Position numbers and translations under genes: made by a program
Part shown: positions 25,076-33,924 of the stretch, in pieces
How positions within the stretch are numbered: the first letter of the stretch is position 1
Layout of the letters: every line of letters begins with the position of its first letter
The notes under the pieces: generated by a model
What the model was told of the DNA's origin: nothing
Databases searched by the model: none
Seen by the model: only the letters and a program-made list of their open reading frames with translations
Assembly: GCF_003967355.1 (NCBI RefSeq)
Contig: NZ_BIFH01000055.1
Location: 1-64,000 of the forward strand
DNA: 64,000 bases
Reading direction: 5' to 3'
DNA from: Embleya hyalina
GTDB lineage: Bacteria; Actinomycetota; Actinomycetes; Streptomycetales; Streptomycetaceae

Positions 25076-26407
25076 ATGGACACGACAACGACACACGGAT
25101 CGAATGGCTCGACGGGTTCGACGGGTTCCACGCCGGATTCGACACCGGGGGCGGCTCCGGGGGCGGCGATGGCGGCCCGCGAGCGGTCGTCGCGGCGTCT
25201 GCCCGCCGGGGTGTATCTGCTCGGGTTTTGCCTGTTCGCGATGGGAAGCGCGGAATTCCTGCTGGCCGGCGTGTTGCCGGCGATGGCCGACGACCTGGAT
25301 GTGTCGCTGTCCTCGGCCGGGTTTCTGATCACCGCGTTCGCGCTGGGTGTCGTGATCGGCGGGCCGCCGCTCGCCGTCCTCGGTCTGCGTTGGCCGCGGC
25401 GGACCGCGCTGGTGGCGACCCAGGCCGTGTTCGCGATCGGCATCGTCGTCGGACTGCTGGGCAACTACCAGGTTCTGCTGGTGAGTCGGGTGGTGTCGGG
25501 GGTGGCCTACGCGGGCTTCTTCGCCGTCGCGTCGGTGACCGCGATCGGCCTGGTCACGCCGGAGCGCAACGCCCGCGCGTCCGGGGTCGTGGTGAGCGGG
25601 CTCAGCGTGGCCATGGTCGCCGGTGGTCCCGCGGGCACGCTGATCGGTCACTTCACCCAGTGGCGCGGCGGGTTCTGGGGCGTCGTCGTGCTGACGATCG
25701 CCGGGGCCGTCGGGTGTCTCGTGGGGCTGCCCGCCGACGACCGGCGCGCCGGACACGCCGTCGGGCCGCGTGTGTCGCGCGAGTTCGCCACCATGCGGAA
25801 TCCGCTGCTCTGGGGCATCTATGCGATCACCGTGCTGACCACGGCGGCGTACATGATCACGTTCAACTACCTGGCGGCGATGCTCACCGATGTCACGGGG
25901 GTGCCCGAGGTCTGGATTCCGGCGGTGCTCGCGCTGTTCGGCGTGGGCGCCTTCGTCGGCCTGTCGATCGGTGGTCGCATCTCCGATCGACGCCCGCATC
26001 TCGCGCTCCTCGCCGGTGCCTCGGCGATCGTGGTCCTGTCGGTGGTGATGGTCGTCGCGCTGCGGGCGGCCTGGGCGGTGGTGCCCACGGTGCTCCTGCT
26101 CGGCATCGCCGCGTTCGTGCCGAACCCCGCCGTGTACGGGCGCGTCTTCGCGATCGCGGCCGAGGCGCCGACGCTCGCCGGAGCCGGCACCGTATCGGCG
26201 TTCCAATTCGGCATCAGCGTCACCCCCGCCCTCGCCGCCGTGTCGTTCGGCCAGGGGGCCACGCTCACCTCGCTGTGCCTGATCGGCGCCGCCCTCGCGG
26301 CGACCGCCATCCCGCTCGTTCTCGTCGACCGGTCCCGCCGGGAGGCCGCGCGGGGCGACCGCGACGTCCGCTCCCCGGACCGAGGGGCGATACCGGTGAA
26401 ACGTTGA
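25076..26407 (+). CDS. MFS transporter of the AraJ/chloramphenicol-efflux type
   Basis: 443 residues with 12 predicted membrane segments, beginning at about residue 45 (GVYLLGFCLFAMGSAEFLLAGVLPAMADDLDVSLSSAGFLITAFALGVVIGGPPLAVL). This opening is typical of the AraJ/Cmr sugar- or drug-efflux subgroup. The first 40 residues are an unusual Ser/Thr/Gly/Pro-rich cytoplasmic tail with repeated GSTGST units. GGAGG sits 9 bases before the ATG at 25076; the in-frame ATG at 25052 is less likely. Control by the divergent XRE-cupin regulator is likely. Confidence 0.88.
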   Translation: MDTTTTHGSNGSTGSTGSTPDSTPGAAPGAAMAARERSSRRLPAGVYLLGFCLFAMGSAEFLLAGVLPAMADDLDVSLSSAGFLITAFALGVVIGGPPLAVLGLRWPRRTALVATQAVFAIGIVVGLLGNYQVLLVSRVVSGVAYAGFFAVASVTAIGLVTPERNARASGVVVSGLSVAMVAGGPAGTLIGHFTQWRGGFWGVVVLTIAGAVGCLVGLPADDRRAGHAVGPRVSREFATMRNPLLWGIYAITVLTTAAYMITFNYLAAMLTDVTGVPEVWIPAVLALFGVGAFVGLSIGGRISDRRPHLALLAGASAIVVLSVVMVVALRAAWAVVPTVLLLGIAAFVPNPAVYGRVFAIAAEAPTLAGAGTVSAFQFGISVTPALAAVSFGQGATLTSLCLIGAALAATAIPLVLVDRSRREAARGDRDVRSPDRGAIPVKR

Positions 26408-26538
26408 TCGACGTCGCGGCGTCGGCGTGGGCGTGGGCGTGGACGCGCCCCGCCCCACCACGTCGCGGACGCCACCCCAACCGCGGCGTTCCCGGCCCCG
26501 AGGACACGCGCGTTCGGCGGCGTCTCCATAATGTCGCC

Positions 26539-27744
26539 GTGACCCTCCCCATCCCCGAGCCGGCGCCCGTCGCGGCGTCCTCGGCACCGGCCGCCCCGGT
26601 GGAGTCCACCGTGCGGGTGTCCACGCTGGAGCTGTTCTTCGACCTGGTCTTCGTGTTCACGGTGACCCAGTTGACCGCCGCGATCGCGCACGAGTTGAAC
26701 CCGACCGGGATCACCCGGGTGGTGCTCATGCTGGCGCTGATCTGGTGGATGTACAGCGGCTACGTGTGGTTGACCAATACCGTGCCGCCGACCACGGCCC
26801 TGCGGCGCACCCTGCTGATGGTGGGGATGGCGGGCTTCCTCGTGGTCGCGCTGGCCGTTCCGCACGCCTTCGACGGGTCCGGGGAGGCGTTCGGATTCGG
26901 GTACCTGATGGTGGCCGGCGTGCACTTCGCGATGTTCCTGGCCTCGGGCGGCACCCGGCAGGCGTTCGTACGGATCGCCCCGTTCAACGTCTCCAGTACC
27001 GCGTTGATCGTGGTCGGCGGCTTCCTCGACACCGACGCGCAACTCGCGGCGTGGGCCGCCGCGGTGGTCGTGCAGATCGTCACACCCTACGTCGCGGGCA
27101 ACGACGGCTTCCGGTTGAGCGTTCCGCACTTCGTGGAACGGCACGGTCTGGTGGTCATCGTGGCGCTGGGCGAGTCGGTGATCGCGATCGGCGTCGGCGC
27201 GCAGGATCTCGCGCTGAACGCGACCCTGATCGCGACGGCGGCGGCGACCCTGACGGTGTGCTTCGCCATCTGGTGGGCGTACTTCGGCGCCGAGGACGAC
27301 GAGCACGCCGTCGCGGTCCTGGAGCGGATGGAACCCAGGGCACGCAATCTGCGCGCGCTCAACGTCTACGGGTACGTGCACTACGGGCTGCTGCTCGGCA
27401 TGCTGCTGTTCGCGGCCGGCGTCAAGGGCGCGATGGCGCATCCCTCGGACCGCCTCGACACCGTCCACGCCGGCACCCTGGTGGGCGGACTCGCGCTCTT
27501 CCTCGCCTCGGTCGTGGCCACCCGTCGCACCTTCGGCATCACCCCGAACGGCTACCGGATCGGCGCCGTGCTGACCCTGCTCGCGACCGTCCCGATCGGC
27601 CGCTTCGGCTCGGCCCTGGCCCAGATCGCCACCATCGCCGCGATCCTGATCGTGTGCGGCACGCTGGAGACCCGCCATCGACACCGACACCCGGGTCCGC
27701 CGGACACGCACACCGGGTCCGTGAAGGCGGTTCGGCCCCGGTAA
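26539..27744 (+). CDS. Low temperature requirement A (LtrA)-like membrane protein
   Basis: 401 residues. The family signature opens the protein: TLELFFDLVFVFTVTQLTAAIAHEL (about residues 30-54). HFVERHGLVVIVALGESVIAIGVG (about 195-218) is the second conserved block. Ten to twelve membrane helices are visible. The biochemical role of LtrA proteins is unknown. The GTG at 26539 starts the coding-like region. A short hairpin (arms 27748-27754 and 27761-27767) follows the stop. Confidence 0.87.
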   Translation: MTLPIPEPAPVAASSAPAAPVESTVRVSTLELFFDLVFVFTVTQLTAAIAHELNPTGITRVVLMLALIWWMYSGYVWLTNTVPPTTALRRTLLMVGMAGFLVVALAVPHAFDGSGEAFGFGYLMVAGVHFAMFLASGGTRQAFVRIAPFNVSSTALIVVGGFLDTDAQLAAWAAAVVVQIVTPYVAGNDGFRLSVPHFVERHGLVVIVALGESVIAIGVGAQDLALNATLIATAAATLTVCFAIWWAYFGAEDDEHAVAVLERMEPRARNLRALNVYGYVHYGLLLGMLLFAAGVKGAMAHPSDRLDTVHAGTLVGGLALFLASVVATRRTFGITPNGYRIGAVLTLLATVPIGRFGSALAQIATIAAILIVCGTLETRHRHRHPGPPDTHTGSVKAVRPR

Positions 27745-27747
27745 CCG

Positions 27748-27767
27748 CGTCCCGGGAACTCGGGACG
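27748..27767 (+). terminator. Small hairpin after the LtrA-like gene
   Basis: Perfect 7-bp arms CGTCCCG and CGGGACG around a 6-base loop, 3 bases after the LtrA-like stop. It is shorter than the other terminators in the window, so the call is tentative. Confidence 0.4.
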
Positions 27768-27843
27768 GCGGGCCGGGCGTTGCGACCATGAACCGGATCG
27801 TGCCCACGTCGACGTGGGAGCGGCGCAGACCGAGGAGGGCGCG

Positions 27844-28350
27844 ATGACCCGGCGACACGTCGCCGTCCGTCCTCCCCGCGCCGGCTCTCGCGATACTCGT
27901 CGTCGCGGCGCGCATCCCTCCGCCCGCACCTCGCGCTTCCGGCGCAACGGATGGCTCGGGGCGTTGCTCGCCGTCGCCCTCGCGCTGCTCGGCGCGTTGG
28001 CCGCGCCCGCGTCCGCCCGCGCGGCCGGCGCACCCGATCCCGACCGCACCGCCTCCGTCTCCGCGCACACCGTCGCCGATCCGGGGCACGTGCGCGACGT
28101 CGCCGACGAGGCGACCCGCGACGTGCGACGCGGCCCGCCGGCCCCGCTCGCGGCCCGTGACCTCCACGACGAGCGGCACCACCTCCACCACCCCCACGAC
28201 GCCGCGCTCACCGGCCGCGCCGTCGCGCTCCCACCACCCGCGGGGCATCGAACCTCCGCGCTCGGCGCCGACGCCGATCCCTCGCCGCGCCGTTTCGTGC
28301 TCCCGCCGGGCCGCGCTCCACCGTCTCCCCGGGCTCCAGACCTTCCCTGA
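27844..28350 (+). CDS. Hypothetical membrane-anchored or secreted protein, His-rich
   Basis: 168 residues. A long basic N-terminus (about 12 Arg in 35 residues) precedes one hydrophobic segment (WLGALLAVALALLGALAAPASARA), which may act as a signal peptide with cleavage after ARA. The exported part is Pro/Asp-rich and holds a His cluster (DLHDERHHLHHPHDAAL), which could bind metal. I recognise no family. GAGGAGGG precedes the ATG. It is followed by the SecDF gene 53 bases downstream, perhaps in one transcript. Confidence 0.6.
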   Translation: MTRRHVAVRPPRAGSRDTRRRGAHPSARTSRFRRNGWLGALLAVALALLGALAAPASARAAGAPDPDRTASVSAHTVADPGHVRDVADEATRDVRRGPPAPLAARDLHDERHHLHHPHDAALTGRAVALPPPAGHRTSALGADADPSPRRFVLPPGRAPPSPRAPDLP

Positions 28351-28403
28351 GTCCGATCGCCGCGCGCCGACCACCGGCCGCGGTGTATCCGTGGAGACCA
28401 TCC

Positions 28404-30737
28404 TTGCCACGTGCCACCAAGGTGCGGGCGTTGTTCGCCCTCGCCATCCTCGCCATGTCCACCTACATCGCCGCCACCGTGCCGCCGCGCCTGGGCCTCG
28501 ACCTGCGCGGCGGTACCCAGATCGTGCTGGAGACCCGGGACTCGCCGACCGCGAAAGCCGACCGTGACGCGACCGATCGAACCCTGGAGGTGCTGCGTCG
28601 TCGCGTCGACGCGCTCGGCGTCTCCGAACCCACCCTGGTCCGCTCGGGCGAGCGACGCATCATCGTCGAACTCCCCGGGGTACAGGACCCGCGCCGCGCC
28701 GCCGAGGTGCTCGGCCGTACCGCGCAACTCACCGTTCATCCCGTTCTCGACATCGTCGACACGACCGGTGCCGAGACCCGAAAGGCATCCGGTGCCGAAG
28801 GACGACGAATCCTGCCGGACGAGTCCGGCCGGATGCTCGAACTGGACGCGTCGCGGATGACCGGAGCCGACGTCGACCGCGCCCGGGCGCTCCTGGATCC
28901 GGCCGGCGGCGGCTGGCACGTCACGCTCGACCTGCGCGGCCGGGGCGAACGAGCCTGGGCCGACGTCACCGCGGACGCCGCGTGCGCACCGTCGGGAAGC
29001 CCCGCGCGGCGCGTGGCGATCGTCCTGGACGGCAGGGTCGTCTCCTCGCCCCGGGTCGAGCAGTCGGTGCGCTGCGGCACCGGAATCGTCGGCGGATCCA
29101 CCCGCATCACCGGCGACTTCGACAAACGTGAGGCGCGCGAGTTGGCACTGCTGATCAACGGCGGCGCGCTGCCGGTGCCGGTCGAGACGGTCGAACACCG
29201 CACCGTGGGACCCACGCTGGGCGAACGGGCCATCGAGGCCGCCATGTGGGCCGCGATCGTCGGCGCCACGCTGACCGCGCTGTTCATCGTGTGCGTGTAC
29301 CGCCTGCTCGGCGTCCTCGCCGCGCTGGCCCTGGTCGGCTACGGGGTGATCGCGTACGCCGCCCTGGTCGGCGTCGGCGCCACCCTCACCCTGCCCGGAT
29401 TGGCCGGATTCGTACTGGCCGTCGGGATGGCGATCGACGCCAACGTGCTGGTGTTCGAACGGGCCCGTGAGGAATACCTGGCGCGAACCGCGCCGGCGCT
29501 GCGTCCGTCCCTGACCCGGGGTTTCCGCAACGCGTTCGGCGCCGTCGCCGACTCCAACGTCACCACCCTGATCGCCGCCGGTCTGCTGTTCTTCCTGGCC
29601 ACCGGCCCGGTGCGCGGGTTCGGGGTGACGCTGGGCATCGGCGTGCTGGCGTCGATGGTCAGCGCGCTGGTGCTCACCCGGGTCCTGGCCGAGTTCGCCG
29701 TGACCCGGGCGGCGGTACGGCGCCGGCCCCGGATCAGCGGCATCGCGCACGCGGGCCGGGTGCGCGAGTGGCTGGCCGAGCGCGATCCGAACCTCATGCG
29801 GCATCGCCGGCGCATGACGGCCGTATCCGCCGTGCTCGCCCTGGGCCTGGCGGTCTCCGGCGTCGCGGTGCGCGGAGTCGACTTCGGCGTGGAATTCACC
29901 GGTGGCCGGCTCGTCGAGTACGCGACCACGCAGGCCGTCGATCCGGACCGGGCCCGGGCGGCGCTCGCCGACGCCGGGTTCCCCAAGGCCGTCGTACAGG
30001 CCTCGGGCGATCGCGAACTCACCGTACGCACGGGCAAGCCGACCGAGGCGGAGGAGGCCCGGATCACCGCGACGGTCGTCGACCTCGGGCACGGCGCGGA
30101 GAAGGTGCGCGACGAGTTCATCGGGCCGAGCCTGGGGAGGGAGTTGCGGCTCAAGGCCACGATCGCCCTCGGGGTGGCGCTCGCCGCCCAGATGGCATAC
30201 CTCGCGGTGCGGTTCCGCTGGACCTTCGGGGTGGCCGCGGTCGTCGCCATGGCGCACGACGTGCTGATCGTGGTGGGCGCCTTCGCGTGGCTGGGACGCA
30301 CCGTCGACGCGGTGTTCCTGGCCGCGCTGCTCACCGTGATCGGCTACTCGGTCAACGACTCCGTCGTCGTCTTCGACCGGATCCGCGAACTGCGCCGCGC
30401 GCCCGGTGGGCGCCCGCTCGCCCGGATCGCCGACACGGCGGTGTTCCAGACCCTGCCGCGCACGGTCAACACCGGTTCCGGCGCGTTGTTCGTGCTGATC
30501 GCACTGGCGGTGCTGGGCGGCGACTCACTGGCCGACTTCGCACTGGCGCTGCTGATCGGCGTGATCGCCGGCACCGTCTCGACGGTAACCGTCGCCGCGC
30601 CTGTGGCGGTCGCCTTGGAGTCGCGCACGACACCTACGCCACCACGCACCCCGCGACCCCGACCCGCACCCGCCCACCACAGTGCGCGCACCCCCCGCCC
30701 CAGCCACACCCCACACGACAACGGCGCCCGCCTCTGA
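28404..30737 (+). CDS. secDF: Fused SecDF protein-export membrane protein
   Basis: About 777 residues. SecD half: RALFALAILAMSTYIAATV (TM1), LGLDLRGGTQIVLE, the large periplasmic P1 region, and the five-helix block with GMAIDANVLVFERAREE. SecF half (from about residue 470): VDFGVEFTGGRLVEY and GYSVNDSVVVFDRIRELRR. Both halves keep the Asp residues of the proton path (AIDANV and SVNDSV). SecDF pulls translocated proteins from SecYEG using the proton gradient. Streptomycetes have separate secD and secF plus a fused paralogue; this looks like the latter. The TTG at 28404 follows GGAGA; GTG at 28383 is an alternative start. The C-terminal 45 residues are a Pro/Thr/Arg-rich tail. Confidence 0.9.
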   Translation: MPRATKVRALFALAILAMSTYIAATVPPRLGLDLRGGTQIVLETRDSPTAKADRDATDRTLEVLRRRVDALGVSEPTLVRSGERRIIVELPGVQDPRRAAEVLGRTAQLTVHPVLDIVDTTGAETRKASGAEGRRILPDESGRMLELDASRMTGADVDRARALLDPAGGGWHVTLDLRGRGERAWADVTADAACAPSGSPARRVAIVLDGRVVSSPRVEQSVRCGTGIVGGSTRITGDFDKREARELALLINGGALPVPVETVEHRTVGPTLGERAIEAAMWAAIVGATLTALFIVCVYRLLGVLAALALVGYGVIAYAALVGVGATLTLPGLAGFVLAVGMAIDANVLVFERAREEYLARTAPALRPSLTRGFRNAFGAVADSNVTTLIAAGLLFFLATGPVRGFGVTLGIGVLASMVSALVLTRVLAEFAVTRAAVRRRPRISGIAHAGRVREWLAERDPNLMRHRRRMTAVSAVLALGLAVSGVAVRGVDFGVEFTGGRLVEYATTQAVDPDRARAALADAGFPKAVVQASGDRELTVRTGKPTEAEEARITATVVDLGHGAEKVRDEFIGPSLGRELRLKATIALGVALAAQMAYLAVRFRWTFGVAAVVAMAHDVLIVVGAFAWLGRTVDAVFLAALLTVIGYSVNDSVVVFDRIRELRRAPGGRPLARIADTAVFQTLPRTVNTGSGALFVLIALAVLGGDSLADFALALLIGVIAGTVSTVTVAAPVAVALESRTTPTPPRTPRPRPAPAHHSARTPRPSHTPHDNGARL

Positions 30738-30796
30738 CCCGCGACCGCCCCGCCCCCACCGACGAACACGTCGCCCGCCCCGTCCACCGGGCGGCG

Positions 30797-30824
30797 CCGA
30801 GGAGGGCCGCACGGCCCTCCTCGG
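30797..30824. terminator. Bidirectional hairpin between secDF and the kinase gene
   Basis: Perfect 12-bp arms (30797-30808 and 30813-30824) with a GCAC tetraloop, between two convergent genes: 60 bases after the SecDF stop and 7 bases before the 3' end of the reverse-strand kinase gene. Confidence 0.78.
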
Positions 30825-30830
30825 GCGTGC

Positions 30831-31511
30831 TCACGACGCCGGGGTCCGTCCGCCGGACGGGCCCCGGCCGATCAACGCGACCGCGTCGCCGAGCAGGGCG
30901 ATCTCGCGGGTGGTCGGGTTGGGGTCGGCGCGGCGGAACCGTACCGCGTGGTCCAGCGCGTCGGGAGGCACCGTATCGACGGCGGTCAGGAACGCGGTGA
31001 GGAGTTCGGCGGCGAGCGCGGCCTCCTCCCGGGCGGGGTCGACGGCGACCTGGGCCAGGATCAGCGCGGACACGGCGACGTCGAACTCGGGCCGGCCGTC
31101 TCGGGAGTTGCGCCAGTCGATGACCACCGGCCCGCGCGCTTCGAGCATGATGTTCGCCGGGTGCAGATCCAGGTGCACCGGATGCGCCCCCGACCTGCCC
31201 GGGATCCGTGGCGGCAGTGCGTGCAGGCGGGCGAGCAGGCCGGCCAGGAGTTCCGCCGCCGCCGGCGCGGTGATCTCCCCGCCGGCCAGCGCCTGCAGCA
31301 TGGTCGGGCCGGTGAGTCGTTCGAGGACCAGATCGCGGCCCTCGGCCGAGTGGACCCGCGGCACGGGAAATCCCAACCCGCCCACGTGGGCCATCATCAC
31401 GGCCTCGGCGGCCACGTCGCCTCCGTCCCGATAGCGGCGCAGGACGCGGCGCGCGTCGAGCGCGAAGACATCGGCGTCTCGGCCGGTCGCCAACACCACG
31501 AGGTCGGTCAC
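30831..31511 (-). CDS. Aminoglycoside phosphotransferase-like kinase
   Basis: 226 residues of the APH/choline-kinase fold. Visible motifs are the ATP-binding N-lobe (GRDADVFALDARRVLRRYRDGGDVAAEAVMMAHV), VPRVHSAEGRDLVLERL and the catalytic loop HLDLHPANIMLE with VIDWRNS (Brenner motif and Mg-binding Asp). The protein is short for a true aminoglycoside kinase, so a small-metabolite substrate is as likely as a drug. The GTG start at 31511 opens the conserved region. Confidence 0.83.
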   Translation of the reverse strand: MTDLVVLATGRDADVFALDARRVLRRYRDGGDVAAEAVMMAHVGGLGFPVPRVHSAEGRDLVLERLTGPTMLQALAGGEITAPAAAELLAGLLARLHALPPRIPGRSGAHPVHLDLHPANIMLEARGPVVIDWRNSRDGRPEFDVAVSALILAQVAVDPAREEAALAAELLTAFLTAVDTVPPDALDHAVRFRRADPNPTTREIALLGDAVALIGRGPSGGRTPAS

Positions 31512-31575
31512 AGCGCGACTGTACTGTCGTGCGCCCGATCCCGCGCACGGCTTCGGCGTGACGGAAGCGCCGCCG

Positions 31576-32499
31576 TCACCCTTGGGTGTGTGCGGCCGTG
31601 GCGGCCAAGTCGCCCACCCTGCGGGCGATTTCGGGCCACAGGGCGGCGGGGAGGTCGTGGCCGACGCCGGGATGGGTGACCAGGCGGGCGCCGTGGACGG
31701 CCTTGGCGGTGGCGCGGCCCGCGCCGACGCGCAGGATCGGGTCCTGCTCCCCGTGCAGGACCAGTGTGGGTCGGCGCAGTTCCGCGAGTTTGGATCCGTG
31801 CCATTGGGCGCCGATCTGACGGCTCTGCGCCTTGGTGTCACGCGGGCCGCCGTCCACGTCGGCCTCGACCCACGCACGGGCCGCGGCTTCGTCGAACGGG
31901 TAGCCCGGTGAGGCGATTGCGCGCCAGACGGTGAGGGCGGCCTCGATGTCGCCCTCACGACCCTCGGGGAACTTGGTACGGGCGAGCCGGGCCAGCAGCC
32001 CGAAGCGCAGGTGGCGCAGGACGCGCAGGCCGGAGACGTCGCTGGGGAGGGCCGCCGACGAGGTGACGCTGAGCACCCGGTCGGGGTGGCGCAGCGCGAT
32101 GCGCTGCGCGATCACTCCGCCCAGGGAGTGGCCGAAGACGTGGGCCCGTGCCCAGCCGAGTTCGTCCAGCACGGCGATGGCGTCGTCGGTCATGTCCTCG
32201 GAGGTATAGGCGTCGCCGCGTTTGCCGAACAGGGCTTTGAACGGGTTGGTGGTGGCGGTGTCGGGCATCCGGGTCGACTGGCCGGCGTCGCGCTGGTCGT
32301 AGCGGGCCACGGCGAATCCGGCGTCGGCCAATGCCCGGCACAGTCCGAGCGGCCACCAGAAGCGGGCGGTGGCCAGGCCCATGACGAGCAGCAGCGGTTC
32401 GCCCTCGGAGCCCTCCAGTCGGTCGAAGGCCACCTGCACGTCGCCGTTGTGCGCGTACCGGGTCGGGGTCCAGTCCTGTTGCGGCCGGCTCGGGGGCAT
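31576..32499 (-). CDS. Alpha/beta hydrolase (RdmC-like esterase)
   Basis: 307 residues. Nucleophile Ser125 sits in VFGHSLGGVIAQ, the acid in LVLHGEQDPI and the His in HPGVGHDLP. ARYDQRDAGQSTR and the helical cap (GLRVLRHLRFGLLARL) match the aclacinomycin methylesterase-like subgroup. The ATG at 32499 follows GGAAGGA; the longer reading frame crosses the operator region. It is divergent from a TetR gene 90 bases away, with two operator copies between them, and is probably induced by the ligand of that regulator. Confidence 0.88.
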   Translation of the reverse strand: MPPSRPQQDWTPTRYAHNGDVQVAFDRLEGSEGEPLLLVMGLATARFWWPLGLCRALADAGFAVARYDQRDAGQSTRMPDTATTNPFKALFGKRGDAYTSEDMTDDAIAVLDELGWARAHVFGHSLGGVIAQRIALRHPDRVLSVTSSAALPSDVSGLRVLRHLRFGLLARLARTKFPEGREGDIEAALTVWRAIASPGYPFDEAAARAWVEADVDGGPRDTKAQSRQIGAQWHGSKLAELRRPTLVLHGEQDPILRVGAGRATAKAVHGARLVTHPGVGHDLPAALWPEIARRVGDLAATAAHTQG

Positions 32500-32518
32500 G
32501 TCGACTTCCTTCCATTTA

Positions 32519-32576
32519 CTGCGATCGATGTTCGCAGTCCAGGTGTGCCCTAAGGTACTGCATACATCGTTCGCAG
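32519..32576. promoter_or_regulatory. Two 19-bp palindromic operators for the TetR regulator
   Basis: Copy one (32519-32537) has arms CTGCGA and TCGCAG around 7 bases. Copy two (32558-32576) keeps CTGC at one end and TCGCAG at the other. The copies are 39 bases apart, start to start, and fill the region between divergent hydrolase and TetR genes. Confidence 0.65.
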
Positions 32577-32589
32577 AACAGGAGGGGCC

Positions 32590-33318
32590 ATGACCGAGCC
32601 GCCCGCCCACAGCATCTGGCTGCGCCCCGAGCGCGCCGCACGCGGCCCCGTGCCGACGTTCGACCGCGATCGCATCGCCGCCGCCGGCGTCGCCCTCGCC
32701 GACACCGACGGCCTGCCCGCCGTCACCATGCGCGCGGTGGCGGACGCCCTCGGGGCCGGACCGGCGTCCCTCTATCGCTATGTGGCCACGCGTGACGAAC
32801 TCCTCGAGTTGATGATCGACCGGGTCAACGGCGAGATCTCCTACACCGAACTCGGCTCCGGAGTCTGGCTCGACGACCTACTCGCCCTCGCCCGGCAGAG
32901 CAGGAGCGTCCACCTCGCACACCCGTGGCTGCTCGACGCCACCGCCACCGGAACCCCGGTCGGACCGCACGCGGTCACCTACCTGGAGCACGCCCTCACC
33001 GCGCTCGCCGACCTCGACGCGGCTCCCCGTACCAAGCTGGAAGCCATCGCGATCCTCAACGCCGTCATCGCCGCCCTGACCCGCGCCGAGGTGACCCGAC
33101 GTCTCACCGGGCAGACCATCCCCCAGTGGCAACGGGCCCAGGCGGAATACCTCACCCGGATCGCCACGGCGGGCCGACACCCGCACCTCGCCGCCGCCCT
33201 GGCCGGACAGACCCCCGGGAGCGAGGACTCGACGGAGGCGCTCTTCGACCGCATCGTCACCCGCGTACTGACCGGACTCCTGGGCCCCGACGACCTCGCG
33301 ACGCCACCGCGGTCGTAG
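32590..33318 (+). CDS. TetR-family repressor with a C-terminal TetR_C_1-type domain
   Basis: 242 residues. The HTH (about residues 25-72; FDRDRIAAAGVALADTDGLPAVTMRAVADALGAGPASLYRYVATRDELLELMIDRV) follows a 20-residue N-terminal extension typical of the TetR_C_1 group. The ligand domain contains LARQSRSVHLAHPWLLDATATGTPVGPHAVTYLEHALTALADL. It is divergent from the alpha/beta hydrolase, with two palindromic sites between, so autoregulated repression of both genes is likely. Confidence 0.9.
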   Translation: MTEPPAHSIWLRPERAARGPVPTFDRDRIAAAGVALADTDGLPAVTMRAVADALGAGPASLYRYVATRDELLELMIDRVNGEISYTELGSGVWLDDLLALARQSRSVHLAHPWLLDATATGTPVGPHAVTYLEHALTALADLDAAPRTKLEAIAILNAVIAALTRAEVTRRLTGQTIPQWQRAQAEYLTRIATAGRHPHLAAALAGQTPGSEDSTEALFDRIVTRVLTGLLGPDDLATPPRS

Positions 33319-33381
33319 CCGTTCGGCGCGCGGTGGTGGTGCCGTGCGTGCGTGCCGGCCCTTCGGGCGGGTTCCGCCCGT

Positions 33382-33924
33382 TCACACATCCGGGTGTTTC
33401 GTGGCCAGGTGGTAGCGACCGGAGTGGAAGACCAGGGGTTCCCCGCCGGGTGCCTCGTAGTGTTCGACCTCGCCGATCATCACGACGTGGTCGCCGGCGT
33501 CCACGAACTGCACCGTCCGGCACTGGAAGCGGGCAACGACCCCTTCCAGCAAGGGAGTTCCGGCGATGCCGTCGGTGGTGGGAGTGTCCGCGAACTTGTC
33601 CTCGGCCGGGGTGGCGAACCGGCTGGAGAGCTGGTGCTGGTCGGCGGCCAGCACATGGACCGCGAAGTGCGTGGCCGACCTGAAGTGGGGCAGGCTCGGC
33701 GCGTTCGCACCGGGACACCACAGCACCAGGGGCGGGTCCAGCGACACCGAGGTGAAGGAGTTCGCCGTCATCGCCACCCGGTGGCCGTCCGCGCCTCGGG
33801 CGGTGACCACGGTGACGCCGGTCGCGTACTGCCCGAAGGCCCGGCGCAGCGGATTCCCGGGCGGCCGCGCACCGGCCGGCCCCGGGCCGCCCTGCCCCCC
33901 GCCGACGACGGCCACGCCCGTCAC
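33382..33924 (-). CDS. Flavin reductase component of a two-component monooxygenase (StyB/HpaC-like)
   Basis: 180 residues with the split-barrel flavin reductase fold: LRRAFGQYATGVTVVTARGADGHRVAMTANSFTSVSLDPPLVLWCPG (about residues 28-74), HFAVHVLAADQHQLSSRFA and DHVVMIGEVEHYEAPGGEPLVFHSGRYH. It should make free FADH2 with NAD(P)H for the neighbouring StyA-like oxygenase. The GTG start at 33924 overlaps that gene's stop (GTGA), so the two components are translationally coupled. The first 20 residues are a Gly/Pro-rich extension. Confidence 0.88.
   Translation of the reverse strand: MTGVAVVGGGQGGPGPAGARPPGNPLRRAFGQYATGVTVVTARGADGHRVAMTANSFTSVSLDPPLVLWCPGANAPSLPHFRSATHFAVHVLAADQHQLSSRFATPAEDKFADTPTTDGIAGTPLLEGVVARFQCRTVQFVDAGDHVVMIGEVEHYEAPGGEPLVFHSGRYHLATKHPDV

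Noticed and set aside
28383-28385. GTG at 28383 as the SecDF start
   Set aside because: No ribosome binding site precedes it, while GGAGA is well placed before the TTG at 28404. It remains possible.
30831-31511. True aminoglycoside resistance gene
   Set aside because: Only the generic APH fold is seen, the protein is short, and no resistance context exists.
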